A DNA stretch of 64,000 bases, from positions 7,010,523-7,074,522 of the forward strand of contig JASSKH010000024.1 in assembly GCA_031763025.1 (NCBI GenBank), read 5' to 3'. Every line of letters starts with the position of its first letter. Position 1 is the first letter of the stretch. A model generated the notes under the pieces. The model had not been told where the DNA came from. It saw only the letters and a program-made list of their open reading frames with translations, and did no database searches. A program made the position numbers and the translations under genes. Shown here one piece after another: positions 38,101 to 41,020 of the stretch. The stretch is from Macrocystis pyrifera. Lineage: Eukaryota; Sar; Phaeophyceae; Laminariales; Laminariaceae.

Positions 38101-40593
38101 AATCTGTACAGCAGTATACCGAACACTGCAAGCATTGTCCCGTGCGAGTACGTATCATAGTCGCATATACCAGGGGCTACACATCACGGGCACGCTGTTC
38201 GGTTTTTCCTTGCAAACAGTTGTCATCGGTATAATCTGCGTATCGATACATGAGAACATTCGGGGTACTCATGATTATGTTACCAAGGTGATTTTACAGG
38301 TTCACACGTAGACCCAACATTTCAAGAAGTTTCCTAAAATTCGTCTTTATCCGTTTCCCAGAGAGAGGCCTGTCCTACAGCTCAGCACGTTTTAGAGTCG
38401 TCTACTCAGAATAACACTACTAATAGAGGCAGCTTGGCATGTCTCAGGTGGTCGTGACAATCGAAGCGAGCTTCGGGAATGTAACGGGAACAACAGCAGT
38501 TGGATCGATGACTCCAAGTTGCCTTTTTCGTTCCCGAAGTGTTTCCCGGAGTTTTTTCCCCCTGTCGCCGGCAACAAGCCAACCCTGTCCCCCAGATTTT
38601 CGGAGATTGCATTTTTTTTTTTTTTTTTTTCGAATTTGGAAATCGCGATCTCACCACACAGCAGTCGTACACAGCACACCCCCACCTCGCCGCAGCAAGG
38701 CTCATGCCACACCGTATACGTACGACATTGCACCTTTCCAGCACACCTGCCAAGTACAGCAGTAGTACGTAGGGTACTGGTTCTGCTCTTCTCCCACAAC
38801 GGCTTCGGCTCCTTTCGGCGCTGGCGCCGTCTGCACCGACCGGCGTCCTCTTTCCCGACGCGCACGATGGACGGCATCCGAGGCTGTCTTCGCCCATCGA
38901 TTATTTGAAGCGGTACCTGGTATACCCTTAATTGATTGTTTGACCACGTACCCCTTACCCCCTTTTAGAACTGCAGTCCCGTTTTGGGGACAAATTACTT
39001 GGAATTAGACTGGTGTGTTCCCACAACAAGACTGCAGTACCTAAAAAAGGGATTTTAATGGACTGTTTGACTATTAATACCATATTCTAGAAGCTAGGTA
39101 TCACGTACGTACTTGATACGGTAGGATTTGCGAAGAATGGGGGCCTATTTTACAGCTGTATTCGTCAAATACCCATGATTAAAAACTCTAAACGAGTATC
39201 TATCGTATTGCATCGAAAAAGGTGACTCTCGAGCCACACTCCAGCCGCATTGCGCCGAGGCAAGAATTCACGTAGAAAGCTGTATACATACCGCGCACTT
39301 TATTGTTACGTATTAATAGTATTGTCCCGTGGGAGTGCGTCGTAAATGGGCATGTGAGTCACACGCCGGTATCAAGTAGGCGAGAACACAGCAGTCAAGT
39401 ACTCCTGTACGCGCAGACCCTCGGGTACTTCCATTCGTAAGTATACGGCGGTATACGCGTACAACTTACCCTTTTTAGGACCGCAGTCCCGTTTGGGGAC
39501 GAATTACTTAGAATTTGAGCTGGTTGTCGCCAAAACGGGACTGCAGTTCTAAAAAAGGCTGTCGTGCTGGTGTGCCGTTGTTGATACGTATTGATACGTG
39601 GTGCACACGGGATATACACCTGGTGCCAGGGACTTGATATACATCGCAGCTTGTTGTGTGTGTTCTTCACATTCAACCGTTCTTTCTACCCGTCGACATC
39701 CCGGCACAATCAGTGTCCGTGCCGATTCTTCGATCCCAGAGAGACAGATAGATACAAGCTCTGATTGATGTGGTCATCCGGCCCACTATTACAGGACACC
39801 ACAGCAGCAGCAGCAGCAGCAGTGTGATAATTCGTTGTTATGCAGTAAACACAGGCTGTTATTGCTCTTCTCAGATCGGCAGGTGGGTATGATCCCGGAT
39901 GGGGAGACTAACCAACCCCTCTGGACCAGCTTCTTCCACACTACTCCCTGCTCGTAAATACGGGTACTACTGCTGCTGCGGTACGAGTGTAATTATCATA
40001 CAGGTACCTCCTAGCTAGTGGTCGTAGGAGTGCATCGACGTTTTGAGGACCAGTGAGAAATAGAGCGGAACAAGTTTTGCAGTGTACCGGCAGACTAGCC
40101 GTGCTCGTACATCCCACTCTGTCCGGGAATGTAATCATGTTCATAACATAATGTGACAATTCAGACCGAGAGGCAGGTGTGTGTGTGTTCTTCACATTAA
40201 ACCGTTCTTCTACTCGTCGACATCCAGCAAGCCCAGTGTCCGTGCTGATTCTTCACCATGTACGACATCGACAGCAGTCGACAACTATACCACAAGATTC
40301 ACCAAGCTCGAGAACCGTTTGAAACGTGGGAGAGAACAAATCCTGCTGCGACACAAAATCGACGAACACTGAGGACACCTGCGTCAGACTAACCTTCCCA
40401 TACTAGCCCTGCACCAGGATAGCGATACGATGACACACCATGCGAGGTTGACGTCTTCTTACATGCAGGTGTCGATGCCGGTCTTGGTATTGACGAGTGT
40501 TTTGAGGTCTCCGAGCGTGGTGGCGTCATCCAATCCTAACAACCTCGTCGAGGAAGCGCCTTCTCCCCAGGTGATTTTAAGGTTGAGAGGCAT
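7799..40593 (-). CDS. OTU1: OTU1/YOD1-type deubiquitinating thioesterase, eight-exon gene (span)
   Basis: Cysteine protease of the OTU family; family members act with Cdc48/p97 to trim ubiquitin chains in ER-associated degradation. Eight coding exons join in phase to 441 residues: 40593-40463, 31587-31549, 31471-30939, 30391-30225, 17504-17409, 14141-14027, 11045-10930, 7927-7799. Every intron is GT-AG. Domains: UBX-like (about 1-96, KAGFPPKEV at 61-69), Ala/Pro linker, UBA-like (about 183-220), OTU core with Asp251, Cys254 (DADNSCLFN) and His358 (YDGVHYD), C2H2 finger C413, C416, H429, H435. The ATG follows an in-frame TAG 14 codons upstream. The introns (8.9, 0.08, 0.5, 12.7, 3.3, 3.0, 3.0 kb) are packed with transposons. 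A UBA between UBX-like and OTU is not in the human protein as I know it. Divergent from the Kelch gene. Confidence 0.93.
7929..8080 (+). repeat. G-rich homopolymer tract (C tract on the OTU1 transcript)
   Basis: About 150 bp, almost all G, breaking into GGGT units on the right. It begins 2 bp beyond the OTU1 exon 8 boundary, so it forms the pyrimidine tract of intron 7. Confidence 0.95.
8254..8300 (+). repeat. C homopolymer, 47 bp
   Basis: Uninterrupted run of 47 C within OTU1 intron 7. Length in the assembly may not be exact. Confidence 0.95.
8454..8528 (+). repeat. C homopolymer, 75 bp
   Basis: Uninterrupted run of 75 C, the longest in the window. Not directly preceded by a recognisable LINE or SINE 3' end. 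Confidence 0.95.
8529..9447. other. OTU1 intron 7 interior, nothing recognised
   Basis: Unique-looking AT-rich sequence with A-runs near 9092 and 9165. No domain, TIR or tRNA-like signal found. Confidence 0.45.
9448..9657 (+). mobile_element. LINE 3'-end fragment with C tail
   Basis: Matches the end of the 54.0-56.9 kb LINE from GGTGGCCACAAGCGG through GGTGCTCCGTCTCGAAAGG to AAATGAGTAC, then 16 C. 5'-truncated, as LINE copies often are. Confidence 0.85.
9658..9731 (+). mobile_element. minimal LINE 3' unit between two C-runs
   Basis: Starts GCTCCGTCTCG directly after the previous C-run and ends ATGAACACG plus a C-run. Only the roughly 65-bp terminal domain is present. Confidence 0.8.
9742..10261 (+). 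mobile_element. C-tailed SINE, full-length copy
   Basis: Starts TATATGGGTTGGGTTGGCG and ends CATGCATGATAACGAGTACAC plus C14. About 510 bp, no open frame conserved between copies. Its last 70 bp resemble the LINE 3' end (GCTCCGTC, GATGCG, ATGGTCA, GACTA, GAGTAC in the same order), so the LINE machinery probably mobilised it. Other full-length copies: 10350, 11725, 16873 and 28247. Confidence 0.85.
10262..10349 (+). mobile_element. minimal SINE 3' unit between two C-runs
   Basis: AGCATTGTAGGGATGAGAGG...ATAATGAATA plus 27 C. Only the terminal domain is present, directly abutting the C-run of the previous copy. Confidence 0.8.
10350..10890 (+). mobile_element. C-tailed SINE, full-length copy
   Basis: From TATATTATGTATGGGTTGGG to GAGTACAC plus C12, with a duplicated CGAGTACATCTCTCCTAT segment before the tail. 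Its tail ends 39 nt from the OTU1 exon 7 donor site. Confidence 0.85.
10930..11045 (-). CDS. OTU1: OTU1 exon 7
   Basis: Completes the Ala codon split from exon 6 and encodes [20 protein letters not shown] and 18 more residues ending AADLKS. Acceptor TCTAG, donor GTGAGC. Corresponds to the segment after the catalytic His in OTU1 proteins (HYDALA...TVF). Confidence 0.9.
11100..11372 (-). mobile_element. C-tailed SINE, 5'-truncated, minus strand
   Basis: On the minus strand it runs from CACACCAGAAATTAAATC to CACGATAATGAGTACAC and a C tail (G-run at 11100-11122). Its C tail lies about 55 nt upstream of the OTU1 exon 7 acceptor in the sense of the transcript. Confidence 0.85.
11725..12276 (+). 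mobile_element. C-tailed SINE, full-length copy
   Basis: Same ends as the copy at 10350, including the CATCTCTCCTATCGAGTAC duplication before the C tail. It starts directly after a C-run (11706-11724) and has an internal T-run of 32. Confidence 0.85.
12277..12602. other. no feature recognised
   Basis: About 325 bp inside OTU1 intron 6 between a SINE and a MITE. Short frames only. Confidence 0.4.
12603..12709. mobile_element. TTACGGGGG-family MITE
   Basis: TTACGGGGTATCATAGT...TTGGTCCCCCGTAA, flanked by TA on both sides. Confidence 0.85.
12856..12948 (+). mobile_element. tRNA-headed SINE, 3' fragment
   Basis: G-run, then GGCACCTGTGACCACGGCTTGTCC and an A-rich end, matching the body of the copy at 44164-44511. 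Confidence 0.6.
13308..13411. mobile_element. TTACGGGGG-family MITE, diverged
   Basis: CTACGGGAGCCCACAGTTAATAGG to TACTGTAGTCCCCCG. Right end decayed. Confidence 0.75.
13583..13653 (-). tRNA. tRNA-like sequence, probably a pseudogene or SINE head
   Basis: On the minus strand the sequence opens GTAGGC and closes GCCTAC, which pair as an acceptor stem. TGATGGGTAGTGC resembles an A box and GTGGGTTCGACTACC a B box. The anticodon arm is irregular, so I assign no amino acid. Confidence 0.4.
14027..14141 (-). CDS. OTU1: OTU1 exon 6 (catalytic histidine)
   Basis: Encodes [20 protein letters not shown] through [13 protein letters not shown] plus one base. VVDIQT and YDGVHYD are OTU1 signatures; the His of HYD is catalytic. 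Acceptor CAAAAG, donor GTGAGC. Phases fit both neighbours exactly, and the spacing from SILSK to VVD equals that in YOD1. Confidence 0.95.
14146..14465 (+). repeat. (GGT)n microsatellite
   Basis: About 320 bp of GGT with AGT and GGC variants. On the OTU1 transcript it reads (ACC)n and ends 5 nt from exon 6. The long His-, Thr- and Val-rich frames here are artefacts. Confidence 0.95.
14866..15164 (+). mobile_element. C-tailed SINE, 5'-truncated
   Basis: Begins GAGGCAGTTACATAGT just after a C-run (14851-14862) and ends GACAATGAGTGCAC plus C. Confidence 0.8.
15192..15499 (+). mobile_element. LINE 3'-end fragment with C tail
   Basis: GGCGATGAGAAAAATAGACG to CAACAAATGAGTAC then a C-rich tail. 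About 300 bp of the LINE 3' end. Confidence 0.85.
15503..15635 (+). mobile_element. C-tailed SINE, 3' fragment
   Basis: TTTGGTGCGAGCAATGCC to GATAATGAGTACAT plus C15. Sits directly behind the previous LINE tail. Confidence 0.8.
16387..16553. mobile_element. hairpin element with arms of about 48 bp (AAATCAGG...TACCT)
   Basis: AAAAAATCAGGTGTACCTTGG through GTGCCAAAATCAGTTAC is mirrored by GTAACTGTTTTTGGCACG through AGGTATACCTGATTTT. A related scrap lies at 15660-15712. Confidence 0.6.
16558..16871 (-). mobile_element. tRNA-headed SINE
   Basis: On the minus strand it opens GGCGTCCCCGGTGGCTTGGTAGG (A box) and carries GAGTTCGAGTCTCACC (B box), then a body ending in an A-rich tail near 16558. Copies: 44164-44511 (full), 31640-31810 and 12856-12948 (partial). 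Confidence 0.75.
16873..17394 (+). mobile_element. C-tailed SINE, full-length copy
   Basis: From GGTTGGGTTGGCGTCGG to CGAGTACAC plus C. Its tail stops 14 nt short of the OTU1 exon 5 donor, so the intron opens with a G-run on the transcript. Confidence 0.85.
17409..17504 (-). CDS. OTU1: OTU1 exon 5
   Basis: 32 codons in phase 0 at both ends: [14 protein letters not shown], then [17 protein letters not shown]. The [11 protein letters not shown] block is diagnostic of OTU1/YOD1. Acceptor GACCAG, donor GTGGGT. Confidence 0.96.
17879..17983. mobile_element. TTACGGGGG-family MITE
   Basis: TTACGGGGGACCATGGTTAA to TATGGATCCCCATAA; TA on the left. Confidence 0.82.
18050..18154. mobile_element. TTACGGGGG-family MITE
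   Basis: TTACGGAGGCTCATAGTAAA to TATGGTCCCCCATAA, TA on both sides. Confidence 0.85.
18276..18550 (+). repeat. AGATCATC-rich dispersed repeat, copy 2
   Basis: Opens with repeated CAGATCATC units and ends CCTGGGTTGGATCTGTG...CACAACCTC. Matches 33085-33310 directly and 4196-4480 inverted. Confidence 0.7.
18765..19505 (+). repeat. minisatellite, unit AAGGCATGCCCTATCGTGCT (about 22 bp)
   Basis: Roughly 30 imperfect units such as ATAAGGCATGCCCTATAGTGCC, with shorter AAGGCTATGAGGCATG variants. A MITE sits inside at 19212-19316. Confidence 0.92.
19212..19316. mobile_element. TTACGGGGG-family MITE inside the minisatellite
   Basis: Flanked by TA at 19210-19211 and 19317-19318. Other units read TCCTCTAGTGCC, with a single TA, so this gives a clean empty-site comparison. 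Confidence 0.9.
19506..19772. other. no gene recognised
   Basis: Between the minisatellite and repeat unit copy 1. A short stretch near 19695 reads GKPIINRK in one frame, a little like the zinc-finger exon at 23 kb, but too short to call. Confidence 0.35.
20040..20390 (+). pseudogene. cysteine-rich exon fragment in unit copy 1
   Basis: Frames carry [31 protein letters not shown] and [16 protein letters not shown]. The pieces lie in different frames, so the copy is broken. Comparison with copy 2 suggests one ancestral zinc-binding exon (CDxC, C-x4-C, CxxC-x2-PIxxG), ending at ACAGTG followed by GTGAAT. CxxCxxPIxxG resembles PARP-type or LIM-type fingers, but I cannot name the family. Confidence 0.5.
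20700..22860 (+). repeat. CTG-rich tandem modules in unit copy 1
   Basis: Modules share GCTGCTGCGTTGTTGCCGTA, CATCATGCTGGA, ACATATTTCTGTATCGTCA, GGCATACCAGGGTACAT and CATATCGTTGCTATGCTGC. Their starts fall near 20845, 21285, 21600, 21880, 21985 and 22410. Leu-, Cys- and Ala-rich frames here are repeat artefacts. Confidence 0.8.
22930..23370 (+). pseudogene. Cys/His exon fragment in unit copy 1
   Basis: After a C-rich tract and CCAG it encodes [14 protein letters not shown], then [10 protein letters not shown] and PFHFACSRA, a C-x2-C...H-x2-C cluster. A second frame gives [17 protein letters not shown], a TGA, then [32 protein letters not shown] and a stop. Two frames plus two stops mean it is not functional as it stands. 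The last segment faintly resembles the E..Y...SWGGEIEL block of OTU proteases. Confidence 0.5.
23942..23993. mobile_element. left half of a MITE split by unit copy 2
   Basis: TTACGGGGGACCATAGTAAA to ACCTATATA. The right half is 27178-27229. Confidence 0.88.
24253..24620 (+). pseudogene. cysteine-rich exon fragment in unit copy 2
   Basis: Here [19 protein letters not shown] and NVAFATC lie in one frame, then a TAG, then [24 protein letters not shown] follows in another frame, ending at ACAGTG and GTGAGTGT, a good donor-like sequence. Function unknown. Confidence 0.5.
26340..26810 (+). pseudogene. Cys/His exon fragment in unit copy 2
   Basis: Parallel to 22930-23370: C-rich tract, CCTGCACGCCA, then KCYNCRL...DGDIIINRK...PFHFACSRA, and [16 protein letters not shown] followed by a frame change after a 2-nt loss relative to copy 1. 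Decayed. Confidence 0.5.
27178..27229. mobile_element. right half of the MITE split by unit copy 2
   Basis: TTAACTATTTTTACTAACAA to CCCCCGTAA. Confidence 0.88.
27455..27811 (+). mobile_element. LINE 3'-end fragment with C tail
   Basis: Still encodes a stretch of the LINE C terminus ([36 protein letters not shown]), then the untranslated end and ATGAATACAC plus C. Confidence 0.85.
28247..28797 (+). mobile_element. C-tailed SINE, full-length copy
   Basis: TATATTATATATGGGTTGGG to CTATCGAGTAC plus about 24 C. In OTU1 intron 4, antisense to the gene. Confidence 0.85.
28805..28982 (+). mobile_element. C-tailed SINE, 3' fragment
   Basis: GGGATGCAGCTCATCCTAC to GATATCGAGTACGCC, directly behind the C-run of the previous copy. 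Confidence 0.8.
29244..29485. mobile_element. third nested pair of TTACGGGGG-family MITEs
   Basis: The outer copy 29244-29485 is split by an inner copy 29281-29385 with TA at both junctions (29279-29280, 29386-29387). The target TA is again the one in TTGTTAGTAAAAA (the reverse strand of the other two nested cases). Confidence 0.8.
29620..29725. mobile_element. TTACGGGGG-family MITE
   Basis: TTACGGAGGACCATAGTAAA to ATATTCTCCCGTAA. Confidence 0.82.
29733..29837. mobile_element. TTACGGGGG-family MITE
   Basis: CTACGGGGGTCCATAGTTAA to TATGGACCCCCGTAA, only 7 bp from the previous copy. Confidence 0.82.
30225..30391 (-). CDS. OTU1: OTU1 exon 4 (catalytic Asp/Cys)
   Basis: Completes a split Ala codon, then 55 codons. 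[20 protein letters not shown] holds the OTU catalytic cysteine, and the exon ends ASPDVYNE. Acceptor CTCCAG after a C-rich tract, donor GTGGGT. Confidence 0.96.
30410..30680 (+). repeat. G-rich and (GGGA)n tract
   Basis: G-runs and GGGAGGGA repeats. On the OTU1 transcript it is a C/CCCT pyrimidine tract leading into the exon 4 acceptor. Pro- and Gly-rich frames are artefacts. Confidence 0.9.
30939..31471 (-). CDS. OTU1: OTU1 exon 3 (end of UBX-like, linker, UBA-like domain)
   Basis: 533 nt, entering with one base and leaving with one. [12 protein letters not shown] is the conserved end of the UBX-like fold. A linker rich in Ala and Pro follows, then [20 protein letters not shown] and [11 protein letters not shown], a good UBA signature (MGF...A...GGDI..A). 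Acceptor CTTTCAG, donor GTGAGG. Confidence 0.93.
31549..31587 (-). CDS. OTU1: OTU1 exon 2 (39-nt microexon)
   Basis: Follows CTATCATAG and ends before GTGAGTAA. It supplies the third base of one codon, 12 codons ([12 protein letters not shown]) and two bases of the next. Both phases fit, and the [13 protein letters not shown] join matches the Q-x-LK-x-GFPP pattern of the family. The short size makes this the least certain exon. Confidence 0.75.
31640..31810 (-). mobile_element. tRNA-headed SINE, partial
   Basis: Body and tail only (GTTCTGGACAAGCCGTCGTC, GGGTTCAGCACTCGC); the tRNA-like head is missing. Confidence 0.6.
31800..32180 (+). repeat. (ACT)n microsatellite
   Basis: About 380 bp of ACT triplets with TATT and GCC interruptions. 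Tyr-, Thr- and Leu-rich frames are artefacts. Confidence 0.95.
32453..32557. mobile_element. TTACGGGGG-family MITE
   Basis: TTACGGGGGACCATAGTAAA to CAAGGTCTCCCGTAG, TA on both sides. Confidence 0.83.
32558..33084. other. OTU1 intron 1, nothing coding seen
   Basis: Unique-looking sequence with a single GGGTTAGGGTT motif at 32981. No exon or element recognised. Confidence 0.4.
33085..33310 (+). repeat. AGATCATC-rich dispersed repeat, copy 3
   Basis: ATGATCTAGATCATCTAC to CCTGGGTTGGATCTGTACTG and CACAACCCC. Direct match to copy 2. Confidence 0.7.
33316..33418. mobile_element. TTACGGGGG-family MITE
   Basis: TTACGGGAGTCTATAGTTAA to TATGGTCCCCCGTAA, TA on both sides. Confidence 0.85.
33648..34087 (+). 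mobile_element. C-tailed SINE, 5'-truncated
   Basis: From CCCCCTACAGCTGGCGATCG to ATGCATCATATTGGGCAC plus C. Has a small internal duplication (TAGGATGCAG / AGGATGCAGCTC). Confidence 0.75.
34239..34469. mobile_element. possible MITE with 21-bp inverted ends
   Basis: GGTACTGTACAGCGGTGTACC at the left is mirrored by GGTACACCGCTGCCTGTACC at the right. Single copy in the window. Confidence 0.5.
34604..36156. mobile_element. 1.55-kb element with inverted ends of about 235 bp
   Basis: The left arm (34604-34835) opens AAGCGGACAGCTCGTG and the right arm (35930-36156) closes CACGAGTTGTCCGCTT. The two match over most of their length (for example AGACGAGTTGCATTGGTG against CATCAATGCAACTCGTCT). The 1.1-kb interior has no recognisable transposase, so it is non-autonomous or decayed. 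Confidence 0.7.
35232..35375 (+). repeat. two tandem units of about 80 bp
   Basis: CGGACGTCTGTCCGCGATAT starts both units; each runs to ACTACACACGCACAACCG. Confidence 0.75.
36157..37000. other. OTU1 intron 1, nothing recognised
   Basis: No repeat family or exon found apart from a short (GA)n at 36910-36921. Confidence 0.4.
37005..37095 (+). repeat. (GGGA)n microsatellite
   Basis: About 22 GAGG units. A SINE scrap on the minus strand (37105-37175) follows. Confidence 0.95.
37105..37175 (-). mobile_element. C-tailed SINE, 3' scrap, minus strand
   Basis: TGTACGTACTCAAGCCATCC...GGTCTATGGTCAT complement; only the terminal domain remains. Confidence 0.6.
37287..37787. mobile_element. foldback element (500 bp, long imperfect inverted arms)
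   Basis: CCTGAGACCAATTATTATGGG at the left and CCCATAATAGTTGGTCTGAGG at the right. The similarity extends inward about 200 bp (ACACCGGTAGACTCGTCAGG against the complement of CCTCAAAATG...GTGTTTTTGG). A relative is at 47887-48412. Confidence 0.75.
37860..38030 (-). mobile_element. C-tailed SINE, internal fragment, minus strand
   Basis: CAATGCCGGGACGGAGCACG to GGATGACAGCG; lacks both the C tail and the 5' part. Confidence 0.7.
38031..38960. other. OTU1 intron 1, nothing recognised
   Basis: A G-run at about 38051 and a T-run at 38611. Open frames on both strands show no motif. Confidence 0.4.
38961..39050. mobile_element. hairpin MITE, GCAGTCCCGTTTTGG family
   Basis: CCTTTTAGAACTGCAGTCCC at the left, AAGACTGCAGTACCTAAAAAAGG at the right. 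Confidence 0.75.
39469..39558. mobile_element. hairpin MITE, GCAGTCCCGTTTTGG family
   Basis: CCTTTTTAGGACCGCAGTCC to CGGGACTGCAGTTCTAAAAA. Arms of about 27 bp; the best preserved copy. Confidence 0.8.
39655..39755 (+). repeat. dispersed repeat, CAGTGTCCGTGCCGATTCTT family
   Basis: TGTGTGTTCTTCACATTCAA to GTGTCCGTGCCGATTCTTCG. A further partial copy is at 40176-40256. Confidence 0.65.
40463..40593 (-). CDS. OTU1: OTU1 exon 1 (UBX-like domain start)
   Basis: ATG at 40593-40591, 43 codons plus [17 protein letters not shown] and [15 protein letters not shown] fit the ubiquitin-like N terminus of OTU1. An in-frame TAG lies 14 codons upstream with no other ATG between, so the start is well supported. 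Donor GTAAGA. The two left-over bases join the C of exon 2 as Ile. Confidence 0.85.
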
Positions 40594-40899
40594 GGCTGGA
40601 GAGGATCTCTTCTCCACTATGTGGCCACCTTTCTAACAGTAGTGCTGCACGCGCGAGTTTGCAGCGTTGCAGTGTACAATAGCTTCTCGTAGCAGTAGGG
40701 GAAGTCGGTGGATGTCGGTGAGGCAAATGCGGCGCAATCAATTTTGTTCAAAGTTTTGGCAGGCATCGTCAAAACGGGCATGCGGGTGCTTGTATATGTA
40801 TATATACGCAGCTCGATTTCGTTCGTTCGTTTCCCAACCCACACAGCACACACAAGACAGCAGCATCCGAAGCAGCCAGATTCGTCGAAACGGGCCCTG
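40594..40899. promoter_or_regulatory. divergent intergenic region, probable bidirectional promoter
   Basis: 306 bp separate the start codons of OTU1 (minus) and the Kelch gene (plus), so both 5' leaders and core promoters must fit here unless a leader intron exists. TATATGTATATATACG at about 40793-40808 lies about 100 bp before the Kelch ATG and could be a TATA element. No repeats occur inside, in contrast to the flanking introns. Confidence 0.65.
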
Positions 40900-41020
40900 A
40901 TGAGTGACGAGCCGTTGTCAAACGACACCACACAGGGGGCTGGACCATCGATATGGCAGGCAATTGAACCATCTAGCTCGAGCCTTCCCGACTCCCAGCC
41001 GACGGGGCGTTGCGGTCATG
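40900..41020 (+). CDS. Kelch gene exon 1
   Basis: ATG after GGGCCCTG, 40 codons plus G: MSDEPLSNDTTQGAGP to PTGRCGH. PTGRCGH is the usual kelch lead-in, completed by VAVS in exon 2. Donor GTAAGA. Confidence 0.85.
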
